Origin: DASVXQ01 sp036392615
Lineage (GTDB): Bacteria; Actinomycetota; CALGFH01
Reading direction: 5' to 3'
Length of the DNA: 60,237 nt
Assembly (NCBI GenBank): GCA_036392615.1
Contig: DASVXQ010000087.1
Coordinates: forward strand, 1 to 60,237
Position numbers and translations under genes: made by a program. The notes below the pieces were generated by a model. The model ran no database searches. It had not been told where the DNA came from and saw only the letters and a program-made list of their open reading frames with translations. Positions 7,747-17,427 of this stretch are shown here, piece by piece (position 1 is the first letter of the stretch; each line of letters begins with the position of its first letter).

Positions 7747-7756
7747 CGGTCCTCCT
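7744..7756 (-). promoter_or_regulatory. Strong Shine-Dalgarno that decides a CTG start
   Basis: On the reverse strand AGGAGG (7756-7751) is followed by ACCG and CTG (7746-7744). An in-frame TGA lies immediately upstream and no ATG, GTG or TTG exists in this frame before the membrane domain. The alternative ATG here is in another frame that stops after about a dozen codons. Confidence 0.5.
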
Positions 7757-7856
7757 CATCGGGTCACTTGCATCTCGCCAGTTACAACGTAGAGGAGCGC
7801 TGCGACAATCCCGGGGTCTTGCGCTGGTCAGGGCTCCAGGGTCATGTTAGTGTTGC

Positions 7857-7885
7857 AGTACACAAATATATTTGTACTAGCACCT
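7857..7885 (+). promoter_or_regulatory. AT-rich operator-like dyad upstream of the flavin-binding protein gene
   Basis: AGTACA (7857-7862) and TGTACT (7873-7878) form a 6-bp inverted repeat with a 10-base spacer. Inside it, ACAAATATATTTGT is a perfect 14-bp palindrome at 7862-7875. The right part, ATATTTGTACTAGCACCT (7868-7885), matches a site upstream of the response regulator gene at 22292-22309 in 15 of 18 positions. This extreme AT content stands out in the GC-rich chromosome. It is likely a binding site for a dimeric regulator; which one is unknown. Confidence 0.55.
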
Positions 7886-7890
7886 ATTTG

Positions 7891-7922
7891 CCGAGTATCT
7901 CTTCATCCGAGTATCTCTTCAT
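7891..7922 (+). repeat. Perfect tandem 16-bp duplication in a 5' leader
   Basis: CCGAGTATCTCTTCAT occurs twice head to tail (7891-7906 and 7907-7922) immediately before the ATG at 7934. It could be a recent slippage duplication that shifted the leader, or two adjacent protein or RNA binding sites. No ribosome site other than a short GGGGTG is visible after it. Confidence 0.8.
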
Positions 7923-7933
7923 CGGGGTGTCGC

Positions 7934-8623
7934 ATGAGCCACGGAACCACGGGCACCTACCAGCGGACCGACCGGACCCAGGTCCGCCGGCTCCCGGAGC
8001 GTGCCAGCTACGACCGCGCGACCGTGCACGCCATCCTCGACGAGGGCTTCATCTGCCATGTCGCTTTCACGATCGACGGGCAACCGTATGCGCTTCCGAC
8101 CGGTTACGCCCGAGTCGGAGAGACCTTGTACTTGCACGGGTCCACCGGTAGCCGCCTCGGATTGCGGCCGAACATGGACGTCTGCGTCACCGTGACCCTG
8201 CTGGATGGCCTGGTGCTGGCGCGAGCCGCGTTCCACCACTCCATGAATTACCGGTCGGCGATGGTGCTTGGCCGTACGCGCCTGGTCGCGGATCCAGCCG
8301 AGAAGGACGCCGCGCTCAACGCCCTTGTTGAGCACATCGTCCCCGGCCGCGGGGTCGAGGTTCGCCCAGCCGATGCCAAGGAGCTGGCCGCCACGGCCGT
8401 ACTGGCGGTGCCGTTGGAAGAGGCCTCGGCCAAGGTTCGCCGGGGCGATCCCGTTGACGATGAGGAGGACTACGACCTGCCGATTTGGGCGGGGGTTCTC
8501 CCACTGGCGTTGGTACCGGGCGCGCCGCGGCCCGACCGCCGCCTGCTGGCCGGCCTGCCGGTGCCGGCGCACGTCAGCGGCTGGCGCCGCCCCGCCCCGG
8601 GCAAGGACCCGTCCGGGACCTGA
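7934..8623 (+). CDS. Pyridoxamine 5'-phosphate oxidase-like flavin-binding protein (NimA-type)
   Basis: The 229-residue protein shows the split-barrel flavin-binding fold of the Pyridox_ox_2 group, to which nitroimidazole reductase NimA belongs. Its landmarks are FICHVAFTIDGQPYALPTGY, ETLYLHGSTGSRL and VCVTVTLLDGLVLARAAFHH. Such proteins bind FMN or a related cofactor and reduce or bind small molecules; many are regulated by stress. I chose the ATG at 7934 because the upstream in-frame codons run through the AT-rich dyad and the tandem repeat. The C-terminal region after residue 175 (DLPIWAGVLPLALV) is typical for the group. It is divergent from the ABC exporter operon. Confidence 0.85.
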   Translation: MSHGTTGTYQRTDRTQVRRLPERASYDRATVHAILDEGFICHVAFTIDGQPYALPTGYARVGETLYLHGSTGSRLGLRPNMDVCVTVTLLDGLVLARAAFHHSMNYRSAMVLGRTRLVADPAEKDAALNALVEHIVPGRGVEVRPADAKELAATAVLAVPLEEASAKVRRGDPVDDEEDYDLPIWAGVLPLALVPGAPRPDRRLLAGLPVPAHVSGWRRPAPGKDPSGT

Positions 8624-8718
8624 GCGGCCCCAGTCCCGGGATCAGCCGGAGCGGGCGCGGGTCCAGCGGACCACCACCGAGCCGTCGCCGCGTGGAGCTG
8701 GAACGGACATCGCCCTCC

Positions 8719-10305
<1,587 letters not shown>

Positions 10306-10360
10306 AGCACCTTACCAACTCCGCCGTTCGTCGACGCGGGGCCTGGGTGGCCGCGGGGCC

Positions 10361-10377
10361 GTCCGCCGCTGGCGGAC
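10361..10377 (-). terminator. Hairpin downstream of ftsH
   Basis: GTCCGCC and GGCGGAC form a perfect 7-bp stem with a GCT loop, embedded in longer GC-rich complementary flanks. It sits between the ftsH stop and the kinase gene start. No U-tract is present, as is common in such genomes. Confidence 0.4.
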
Positions 10378-10393
10378 CCACGGGCCGCGGGCC

Positions 10394-12343
10394 CTACGCC
10401 TGGCCGGACTCCTTCTTGGCGGCCCTGTGCCCGGTGGCGCCGACCGGCTGCCGCTGGCCGGGGACGCGACCGAGGATCTCGTCCACGTCGGTGCCGTCCA
10501 CGGTCTCGCGTTCCAGCAGCAGGTCGGCGAGCTGGTCCAGCGCGCCGCGGTGCTCGCTGAGCAGGCTGCGCGCGCGCTGTTCGGCCTCGCGGAGCAGCCC
10601 GGCGACCTCCTGGTCGATCACCCGCTGGGTCGCCTCCGCGTACGGGCGGCTGCGGACCTCCTCGCCGCCCAGGTACATCGCGCTCCCCGACGAGAAGCCG
10701 ACCGGGCCGAGCTCCTTGCTCATGCCGAACTCGCGCACCATCCGGGTGGCCAGGTCGGTCGCCCCGGCCAGGTCGTTGGACGCGCCGGTCGAGCTCTCCC
10801 CGAAGACCAGCAGCTCCGCCGCCCGGCCGCCCAGCCGGATCGCCAGCGAGTCCTTCAGGTAGCCCTCGGAGTACAGGTGCCGCTCGTCCACCGGGAGCTG
10901 CTCGGTGACGCCCAGCGCCTGCCCGGCGGGCAGGATGGTCACCTTGGCGATCGGGTCGCCGTGGGCCGACAGCGCCGCCACCAGGGCGTGACCGCTCTCA
11001 TGGACCGCCACCGCCCGCTTCTCGTCCGGCAGCAGCGCGTTGGAGGACTCGCGCCGGCCCAGCAGGATCCGGTCCCTGGCCTCGGAGAAGTCGACCGCGG
11101 TCAGCGTGTCCCTGCCGGCCCGCACCGCGTAGATGGCCGCCTCGTTGACCAGGTTGGCGAGGTCCGCGCCGGAGAACCCCGGGGTGCCGCGGGCCACCAC
11201 GTCGAGGTCCACGTCGGGGCCGAGCTTCTTGCCCTTGATGTGGACCTCCAGGATCGCGCGGCGCTCCCGCTGGGTCGGCAGCGGGATGACCACCTGCCGG
11301 TCGAACCGCCCCGGCCGCAGCAGCGCCGGGTCCAGCACCTCCGGCCGGTTGGTGGCGGCCATCACCACCACCCCGGTGGCGGGGTCGAAGCCGTCCATCT
11401 CCGACAGCATCTGGTTGAGCGTCTGGTCGCGCTCGTCGTTGGAGATCACCTGCCCGCCACGGCGCTGGCCGATGGCGTCGATCTCGTCGATGAAGATGAT
11501 CGACGGGGCACGCTTGCGGGCCTCGGCGAACAGGTCCCGCACCCGCGCGGCGCCCACGCCCACGAACATCTCCACGAACGAGCTGCCCGTCACGCTGATG
11601 AACGGCACGCCGGCCTCGCCCGCGACCGCGCGGGCAATCAGCGTCTTGCCGGTGCCGGGCGGCCCCACCATCAGCACGCCCTTGGGCCCCATCGCCCCGG
11701 CGCGCCGGTAGCGGTCAGGGTTCTTGAGGAAGTCGACGACCTCGCTGACCTCCCGCTTGACCCCCTCGTAGCCGGCCACGTCCGCGAACGTCGTGCTCGG
11801 CCGGTCGGCGTCGTAGACCCGGCCGCGCGACCGCCCGACCCCGCCGATGGCGCCGAGCTGGCGGCGGGTGGAGCGTCCCAGGTAGATGAAGAAGGCCACG
11901 AACAGCAGCAGCGGCAGCAGGCTGATCAGCAGCGAGGTGAGCGAGTTCTGCGCGCCGACGGCGCTGACCTGGACGTTGTGGTCGTCCAGCAGCTTGGTGA
12001 ACTCCGGATCCGGCAGGTTCACCGGGTAGGAGGACTTGAACTTGGTGCCGTCCTTGAGCTGGCCGTCGATGTGGCCGTCGCTGCCGATCTCGACGGACTT
12101 CACCTGGTTGGCGGCGATCTTGTCCTTGAGCTCCGGCTGGAAGGTGAACGTCTGCACGTTGCTACCGCTCGTCCGGCCGGAGAACAGCAGGATCCCGAGC
12201 GTCAGCGCCACGCCGATCCATGGCAGCCACATCCGCCACCGCGGGGGCGGCGGCGGAGGTGGAGGCCCGGGCCGCCGGTCCGGCGGTGGCCCCGACTTGG
12301 CTTGGTTGCTCAGGTGCACCACAGGGTGCGGACCCTTCAGCAT
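10394..12343 (-). CDS. ftsH: ATP-dependent zinc metalloprotease FtsH
   Basis: The 649-residue protein is a membrane-anchored AAA+ protease that degrades misassembled membrane and short-lived cytosolic proteins. A proline-rich cytoplasmic start precedes transmembrane helix 1 (about 36-56), a periplasm-side domain and helix 2 (about 137-156). The AAA module has Walker A GPPGTGKT at 227-234, Walker B FIDEID at 284-289 and the second region of homology TNRPEVLDPALLRPGRFD. The protease site HESGH is at 448-452. Length and order match bacterial FtsH. The ATG has GAGGAGCG upstream. Its neighbour downstream is a membrane-linked Ser/Thr kinase. Confidence 0.97.
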   Translation of the reverse strand: MLKGPHPVVHLSNQAKSGPPPDRRPGPPPPPPPPRWRMWLPWIGVALTLGILLFSGRTSGSNVQTFTFQPELKDKIAANQVKSVEIGSDGHIDGQLKDGTKFKSSYPVNLPDPEFTKLLDDHNVQVSAVGAQNSLTSLLISLLPLLLFVAFFIYLGRSTRRQLGAIGGVGRSRGRVYDADRPSTTFADVAGYEGVKREVSEVVDFLKNPDRYRRAGAMGPKGVLMVGPPGTGKTLIARAVAGEAGVPFISVTGSSFVEMFVGVGAARVRDLFAEARKRAPSIIFIDEIDAIGQRRGGQVISNDERDQTLNQMLSEMDGFDPATGVVVMAATNRPEVLDPALLRPGRFDRQVVIPLPTQRERRAILEVHIKGKKLGPDVDLDVVARGTPGFSGADLANLVNEAAIYAVRAGRDTLTAVDFSEARDRILLGRRESSNALLPDEKRAVAVHESGHALVAALSAHGDPIAKVTILPAGQALGVTEQLPVDERHLYSEGYLKDSLAIRLGGRAAELLVFGESSTGASNDLAGATDLATRMVREFGMSKELGPVGFSSGSAMYLGGEEVRSRPYAEATQRVIDQEVAGLLREAEQRARSLLSEHRGALDQLADLLLERETVDGTDVDEILGRVPGQRQPVGATGHRAAKKESGQA

Positions 12344-12417
12344 CGTGCGCTCCTCGCGAACGGCCAGGCTGCAACGTCCAAGGTAGCGCCCGACGCAGGG
12401 AAAGGGTACGAGCGTGC

Positions 12418-12963
12418 TCAGCCGGTGTAGGGAACGCGCCGATCCGCCGGAATGTCAGCCAGCCGCGGGTTCTCCTTGTCGCGGTCGGAGAGAATCGGCT
12501 CGGCGTCCGGCCACTCGATGCCCAGCTCGGGGTCGTTCCAGGCGATGCCCAGCTCGTCGGACCCGTCGTACTCGTTGGTGACCAGGTACGTCATGGTCAC
12601 GTCCTCGTGGGCGTAGAAGCCGTGGGCGATGCCCTCGGGGATGAACAGCGCAACGTCCTCGCCGCCGCCGAGCTGGACGGTGGTGTGCTTGCCCTCGCTG
12701 GGCGAGCCGACCCGGGTGTCCACCAGCACGGCCGTCACCCTGCCCTCCTGCACGAACCAGAGGTCTGCCTGGCGCCGGTGGTAGTGCAGCCCGCGCAGCA
12801 CGCCCTTGACCGAGGTGGACCGGTTGGCCTGCACCATCGGCTTGGCGAACGGGAGCCACGAGGAGCGGTACGTCTCCATGAAGCGTCCCCGGGAGTCCTC
12901 GACCGGTTTGACCCGGATCATCCACACCCCCTGCAGGTCGCCGGACTCGAACACTTCGGCCAA
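12418..12963 (-). CDS. rfbC: dTDP-4-dehydrorhamnose 3,5-epimerase family protein (RmlC-like)
   Basis: The 181-residue cupin contains the RmlC core: DSRGRFMETYRSSWLPFAKP, the catalytic-His segment KGVLRGLHYHR, LWFVQEGRVTAVLVD and the FIPEGIAHGFYA strand. RmlC enzymes invert C3 and C5 of dTDP-4-keto-6-deoxyglucose on the way to dTDP-rhamnose, a cell-envelope sugar. I chose the TTG at 12963 because GGGAGG lies 7 bases upstream and the family starts at this point; the frame remains open further up to 13038 but without family similarity. No other rhamnose pathway gene is adjacent, so a related NDP-sugar epimerase role is also possible. Confidence 0.85.
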   Translation of the reverse strand: MAEVFESGDLQGVWMIRVKPVEDSRGRFMETYRSSWLPFAKPMVQANRSTSVKGVLRGLHYHRRQADLWFVQEGRVTAVLVDTRVGSPSEGKHTTVQLGGGEDVALFIPEGIAHGFYAHEDVTMTYLVTNEYDGSDELGIAWNDPELGIEWPDAEPILSDRDKENPRLADIPADRRVPYTG

Positions 12964-13207
12964 CGTTGCACCTCCCCCGCGCGGTCCCAGCGGCGTGGAG
13001 GCTACACACGAGATCCTCGATTCGCCAAGACGAGTCACCGACGTAGCCCCTCCAGGCGGTATCAGGGGCTGCCGAAGGTACTAGTACGGGGAGGGTCCGA
13101 ATTCCTGAGCGCATGGCAGCTGGACGACGACCTGTCCCACCGGCGCGCCGCCGCCACCCGCCGCGACACGAGGGTGCAACGGACACTCGTCAGGTGGATG
13201 GACGACG

Positions 13208-13645
13208 ATGCCCAGATCCGCTGCGGCGCTGGTGCTGTTCAAACTTGGCGACCGGGGCTATGCCACCCCACGCGACCAGGTCCTCGAGGTGGTCGACGTC
13301 GGCGCCGGCCTGCCCGCCGTCCCGGGGCTGGAGCCGTCCACCCTGGCCGCGCTGAAGGGCGGCGAGCGCCTCTCGCCGGTGGTCAGCCTGCGGGTCGCGC
13401 TCGGCCTGCCGGACCGCGGCGCGGAGGGCCGCATCCTGGTGGTGGCCACCAGGCACGGGCCGGTCGGGTTCCTGGTCGACGAGGTCGTCCAGGTGCTGGA
13501 GATCGATCCCACCGCCACCCGCGTCCGGGAGAACCGCCTGGGCAGCGGCTACGTGGTCGGCACCGTGGAGGCGCTCGGCGGGACCTGGCTGCTGGTCGAC
13601 TGGGACGCGATCAGGCTGCCCGCGGCGCTGCGCTCGACTCGCTGA
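13208..13645 (+). CDS. CheW-like domain protein (orphan)
   Basis: The 145-residue protein is a single CheW-like beta-barrel domain. It has ALVLFKLGDRGYATPRDQVL at the start, the SPVVSLRVALGLP segment, and ILVVATRHGPVGFLVDEVVQ then VLEID. CheW couples chemoreceptors to the CheA kinase. No CheA, receptor or other chemotaxis gene is visible in the window, so it may act as a scaffold elsewhere. The ATG at 13208 has only a weak upstream GGATGGACGACG. An alternative reading from further upstream was rejected for lack of domain similarity. Confidence 0.8.
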   Translation: MPRSAAALVLFKLGDRGYATPRDQVLEVVDVGAGLPAVPGLEPSTLAALKGGERLSPVVSLRVALGLPDRGAEGRILVVATRHGPVGFLVDEVVQVLEIDPTATRVRENRLGSGYVVGTVEALGGTWLLVDWDAIRLPAALRSTR

Positions 13646-13708
13646 ACCAGGCGTGACCGGGGGTAGCATGTCCTGAAGCGTCCGATCCCGTTCTGGAGAA
13701 GGTTGCCA

Positions 13709-14221
13709 GTGCCACCCAGCCCGACCGAGGGGGAGTACCGCGCCACCGTTGGGCTGTTTGCGACCGGCATCACCGTGGTGACCGCCAACGCGGTCGGTGT
13801 GGAACACGGGATGACCCTCAACGCCTTCGCCTCCGTCTCGCTGGACCCCTTGCTGGTGCTGGTGTGCGTGGAGCGCGACGCGGTGATGCACAAGGTGCTC
13901 GAGGAGGCCGGCCGCTTCGCCCTGTCGGTGCTCGCCGAGGACCAGGAGCCGATCGCCAGGTACTTCGCCGACTCGAGCCGCCCCGCCGGCGCCGCGCAGT
14001 TCACCGGGGTCGGCTACCGACTTGGCGCCGCCACCGGCGCGCCGCTGCTGGACGGGGCGCTGGCCTGGCTCGAGTGCGAGCTGGAGCGCGCCTACGACGG
14101 CGGCGACCATTCGATCTTCCTCGGCCGGGTGCTCACCGTGCAGCGCGGGACGCTGCGCGATCCGCTCCTGTATTTCGGCGGCGCCTACCGCCGCCCCGGC
14201 GACGGCCGACCCGCCGCGTAG
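13709..14221 (+). CDS. Flavin reductase family protein
   Basis: The 170-residue protein is a flavin-reductase-like split barrel: YRATVGLFATGITVVTANAV, GMTLNAFASVSLDPLLVLV and ARYFADSSRP mark the FMN-binding domain. Members reduce FMN or FAD with NAD(P)H and usually supply a partner monooxygenase, but none is adjacent. The GTG at 13709 has GGAGAAGG at a suitable distance; a TTG two codons upstream is the alternative. The closing residues, TVQRGTLRDPLLYFGGAYR, are typical of the C-terminal strand in this family. Confidence 0.88.
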   Translation: MPPSPTEGEYRATVGLFATGITVVTANAVGVEHGMTLNAFASVSLDPLLVLVCVERDAVMHKVLEEAGRFALSVLAEDQEPIARYFADSSRPAGAAQFTGVGYRLGAATGAPLLDGALAWLECELERAYDGGDHSIFLGRVLTVQRGTLRDPLLYFGGAYRRPGDGRPAA

Positions 14222-14359
14222 GGACGAACCATCCCCGGCCACCAGCACGAGACGTTCGGTCAAGGCCGGGAACCATGAGGACTCCTTGCCAGTTATCCAT
14301 TGCAGGCGTGCGCGCGCTGACCACAGAGCGGTTCCCACGACTGGAGGAGAGCGCGTTCC

Positions 14360-14851
14360 ATGAGGAAGACGATCGCGGGCCTCGCGCTGTGCGCCGGGCT
14401 CGCCCTCGCGGCGGCGGCCTGCAGCGGCAACGACAACTCGTCCGGCTCCGGGTCGGGTTCGGCCGCTCCGGCGACCACCGCGGCGCCCAAGTCAGGCACC
14501 GTCAATCTGGCCACCACCAAGTTCGGTCAGGTGCTCGCCGACGGCCAAGGCAAGATCCTCTACATCTTCACCAAGGACAAGGCGAACACCTCGAACTGCA
14601 CCGGCCAGTGCATCACCAACTGGCCCGCGCTGAAGGCCACGGGGACCCCGACGGCCGGCGCCGGGATCGACGCGTCCAAGCTTGGCACCATCCAGCGGTC
14701 GGACGACGGCTCCGCCCAGATCACCTACGGCGGCCAGCCGCTGTACTACTTCGCGGGCGACCAGTCCGCCGGCCAGGTCAACGGCCAGAACGTCGGCGGA
14801 ATCTGGTTCGTGGTGGGCGCCGACGGCAAGCCGATCAAGAGCACCAGCTGA
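14360..14851 (+). CDS. Secreted-repeat lipoprotein (COG4315/Lipoprotein_15)
   Basis: The 163-residue precursor has a lipoprotein signal peptide ending at LALAAAACSG, so Cys21 would be acylated. After a Ser/Gly/Ala-rich linker there are two copies of the secreted repeat. One is around LADGQGKILYIFTKDKANTS with the NCTGQCITNWPAL motif, the other around YGGQPLYYFAGDQSAGQVNG. The family is exported and of unknown function. GGAGGAGAGCG precedes the ATG. The preceding 138 bases (14222-14359) show no other gene. Confidence 0.88.
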   Translation: MRKTIAGLALCAGLALAAAACSGNDNSSGSGSGSAAPATTAAPKSGTVNLATTKFGQVLADGQGKILYIFTKDKANTSNCTGQCITNWPALKATGTPTAGAGIDASKLGTIQRSDDGSAQITYGGQPLYYFAGDQSAGQVNGQNVGGIWFVVGADGKPIKSTS

Positions 14852-14937
14852 GCGACGACCGGCCAGGATGGGGAGGTGGGCGCCGTGACCGCCCGTCCCG
14901 GCGCCAACGGCGTCCACCCCTGCCCGACCGGCGCGCC

Positions 14938-15555
14938 TCAGGTGCCGTAGAGGCGGTCGCCGAAGTCGCCGAGGCCGGGGAGGATGTAGGCCTGCTGATT
15001 GAGGCCCTCGTCGACCGCGGCGGTGACGATGTCGAGCTGCGGGTGCTCGCTGGTGAGGCGCTCGATGCCCTCGGGCGCGGCCACCACCGACAGCAGCGTG
15101 ACCCGCTCGGGCCGCTCCTTGTAGAGGCTGGTGCAGGCGGCCGCGGCGGAGCCGCCGGTGGCCAGCATCGGGTCCAGCAGCAGCACGTAGCTGCCCTGCA
15201 GCGGCGGCAGCTTGGTGTAGTAGGCCGACGGCTGGAAGGTGGCGTGGTCCCGCTCCAGCCCGATGTAGCCGACCGCCACCTCGGGGAACAGCTCGGTGAC
15301 CGCCTCGACCATGCCCAGCCCGGCGCGCAGGATCGGCACCGCCACCAGCGGCGCCGCAAAGCTCGCCCCGTCGGTGGAGGCCAGCGGGGTGCTCACCCTG
15401 CGGGGCGCCACCGGCACGGTGCGGCTCGCCTCGACCACCAGGGTGAGCGCGAGCCGCTTGGCCAGCAGGCGGAACAGCGGCGGTGGCGTGGCGGCGTCAC
15501 GCAGCGCGGTCAGCATCGTCGCCGCCAGCGGGTGGTCAACCACGGTGACGCCCAA
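14938..15555 (-). CDS. upp: Uracil phosphoribosyltransferase
   Basis: The 205-residue enzyme converts uracil and PRPP to UMP. It has VPILRAGLGM, the ERDHATFQPSAYYTKLP segment, the PRPP-binding loop LLLDPMLATGGSAAAA and the uracil-binding C-terminus YILPGLGDFGDRLYGT. It starts at a TTG with GAGGAGG 5 bases upstream. Its close neighbourhood to the BMP-type nucleoside importer at 16340-21499 fits a salvage role. Length matches the family. Confidence 0.96.
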   Translation of the reverse strand: MGVTVVDHPLAATMLTALRDAATPPPLFRLLAKRLALTLVVEASRTVPVAPRRVSTPLASTDGASFAAPLVAVPILRAGLGMVEAVTELFPEVAVGYIGLERDHATFQPSAYYTKLPPLQGSYVLLLDPMLATGGSAAAACTSLYKERPERVTLLSVVAAPEGIERLTSEHPQLDIVTAAVDEGLNQQAYILPGLGDFGDRLYGT

Positions 15556-15574
15556 CGGGCCCTCCTCAGGGGTG

Positions 15575-16165
15575 TCAGCGCCCTCGGGTGATCAGGTACC
15601 CCCCGAGGGCGAGGTCCTCGCGCAGCACCGCGGCGGTCAGGCTGACGTGGCTGGCGCTGATCGGGCTGGTGCGGGTCGGCGACGGGTACGCCACGAAGCC
15701 GAGGTCGTCGGCCTGCTTGATGGCGCGGAACATGTGGAACGGGTCGGAGACCACCACCACCTTGAGACGGTTGCGGCGCAGGTGCGTGTCGAGCACCCGC
15801 TTGGCACCGGCCAGGTTCTCATAGGTCGTGCGGCTCTTCTCCTCGACCAGGGTCGCGTCGGAGGGGATGCCGTGCTCCTGCGCCCAGCGCGCCCCGGAGC
15901 CGCCCTCGGTGAAGCGGTCGCCGGGCTCGTTGCCGCCGGTGAACACGATCAGCGGCGCGACCCCGTCGCGGTACAGGTCGACCGCGTGCTCCAGCCGCGC
16001 GGCGTAGATCGCCGAGGGCCGGCCGTCGTACTGGGCCGCCCCGAGCACGACGATCGCGTCGACCTTGGGGCGCTCGTCCTTGTCCATCCACACCGCGACC
16101 AGCGCGGTGGTGACGGCGAAGTAGAGCACCGCCGCGATGATGATCCCGATGACGACTCGGCGCAT
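15575..16165 (-). CDS. YdcF/SanA family membrane protein (DUF218)
   Basis: The 196-residue protein has one N-terminal membrane helix (VVIGIIIAAVLYFAVTTALV) followed by a DUF218 domain. The domain shows AIVVLGAAQYDGRPS, APLIVFTGGNEPGDR, EEKSRTTYENLAGAKRVL and VVVVSDPFHMFRA. Relatives are envelope-associated and of uncertain biochemistry. I start at the ATG at 16165, where the membrane helix begins; the frame is open to 16351 but that part is unlike the family. The stop lies 19 bases before the upp start on the same strand, so the two are probably cotranscribed. Confidence 0.82.
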   Translation of the reverse strand: MRRVVIGIIIAAVLYFAVTTALVAVWMDKDERPKVDAIVVLGAAQYDGRPSAIYAARLEHAVDLYRDGVAPLIVFTGGNEPGDRFTEGGSGARWAQEHGIPSDATLVEEKSRTTYENLAGAKRVLDTHLRRNRLKVVVVSDPFHMFRAIKQADDLGFVAYPSPTRTSPISASHVSLTAAVLREDLALGGYLITRGR

Positions 16166-16253
16166 GATCTTCAGGATTCTACGTAGGGCCGCCGACCAAC
16201 TGGCTCCGGCGACGAGGGGACGGATGCGCGGTTCATTCCCAGGCCGGGTGCTT

Positions 16254-16285
16254 GTCACGCTCGTGACCCGCCGACATTCGGCGGG
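16254..16285 (+). promoter_or_regulatory. Adjacent inverted repeats in the leader of the BMP lipoprotein gene
   Basis: GTCACG-CT-CGTGAC (16254-16267) is followed directly by CCCGCCG-ACATT-CGGCGGG (16267-16285). Both are perfect dyads and lie 55 to 85 bases before the ATG at 16340, in the divergent gap with the YdcF gene. The first looks like a dimeric regulator site, the second like an RNA hairpin or a second operator. Confidence 0.45.
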
Positions 16286-16339
16286 ATACACTCCGCACGA
16301 CTCGGATGCGAGCCCTTCGGTGGGACAGGAGATGGGGTC

Positions 16340-17416
16340 ATGAAGAGGCATTACCGGGTGCTGGCGCTGGTCGCCTTGATGTCCCTGGTCGCGGCCGCTT
16401 GCGGCAGTAAGCCGAGCAGCCAGGGATCCGGGTCGAACAGCGGCTCTGCCAACAGCAAGTTCCTCGCGTGTCAGGTCACTGATACCGGTGGCATCGACGA
16501 CCGCTCGTTCAACGCCACCGCCTGGAAGGGTATGCAGGACGCGCAGTCCCAGCTCGGCGTGCAGGTGAAGTTCCTAGAGTCAACCAACTCCAACGACTTC
16601 GCGCCCAACGTGCAGACCTTCGTGCAACAGAAGTGCGGCCTGATCGTGACCGTGGGCTTCCTGCTCGGCGACACCACCAAGGCGAGTGCGTCGGCGAACC
16701 CCAACCAGAAGTACGCGATCGTCGACTTCGCCTACGACCCGCCGCTGAAGAACGTGCTCGGGCTGACCTTCTCGACCGACCAGGCCGCCTTCCTGGCGGG
16801 CTACGTGGCCGCGGGCATGAGCAAGACCCACAAGCTGGGCACCTTCGGCGGCCAGAAGATCCCCACCGTGACGATCTTCATGGACGGGTTCTGGGCCGGC
16901 ATGAGGTACTACAACAAGCAGAACAAGGCCAACGTCCAGCTGCTCGGCTGGAACGCGTCCAAGCAGAACGGCCTGTTCACCGGTGACTTCACCAGCCAGG
17001 ACAACGGCAAGCGCGTGACCGAGACGCTGCTCGGCCAGGGCGCCGACATCATCCTGCCGGTCGCCGGGCCGGTCGGGCTGGGCGCCGCCGCCGCGGTCAA
17101 GGCCGCCGGTGGCGACAAGCGCATGGTCTGGGTGGACACCGACGGCTGCGAGAGCGCCCAGCAGTACTGCAGCCTGTTCCTCACCAGCATCGAGAAGCAC
17201 ATGGACGTCGCGGTCCAGACGGCGATCAAGAACGCGGTCGACAACAAGTTCCAGGGCGGGACCTACGTCGGCACGCTGCAGAACGACGGCGTCGGCATCG
17301 CCCCGTTCCACGAGATGGACAGCCAGGTGCCGCAGAAGCTCAAGGACGACATCAACACCATCAAGCAGGGCATCGTCAGCGGCTCCATCTCGGTCAAGCC
17401 GTCGGACTACGCGTAG
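16340..17416 (+). CDS. BMP-family lipoprotein, nucleoside ABC importer substrate-binding protein
   Basis: The 358-residue precursor has a lipoprotein signal ending in LVAAACGS. The mature part has the BMP/Med fold landmarks VTDTGGIDDRSFNATAWKGM, LIVTVGFLLGD, KYAIVDFAYDP and GLTFSTDQAAFLAGYVAAGM. BMP proteins of this type bind purine or pyrimidine nucleosides. It is the first gene of an operon with an RbsA-like ATPase and two permeases. The ATG at 16340 has GGACAGGAGATGGGG upstream. The mature protein should be tethered to the outer face of the membrane. Confidence 0.93.
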   Translation: MKRHYRVLALVALMSLVAAACGSKPSSQGSGSNSGSANSKFLACQVTDTGGIDDRSFNATAWKGMQDAQSQLGVQVKFLESTNSNDFAPNVQTFVQQKCGLIVTVGFLLGDTTKASASANPNQKYAIVDFAYDPPLKNVLGLTFSTDQAAFLAGYVAAGMSKTHKLGTFGGQKIPTVTIFMDGFWAGMRYYNKQNKANVQLLGWNASKQNGLFTGDFTSQDNGKRVTETLLGQGADIILPVAGPVGLGAAAAVKAAGGDKRMVWVDTDGCESAQQYCSLFLTSIEKHMDVAVQTAIKNAVDNKFQGGTYVGTLQNDGVGIAPFHEMDSQVPQKLKDDINTIKQGIVSGSISVKPSDYA

Positions 17417-17427
17417 CGCAACGGGCA

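Noticed and set aside
6019..8151. Long plus-strand frame (710 codons) opposite the ABC exporter
   Set aside because: Low-complexity composition and no motif; it spans a convincing gene and a control region on the other strand.
13078..13087. GTACTAGTAC palindrome as an operator
   Set aside because: Perfect but only 10 bp, with no second copy and no clear promoter around it.
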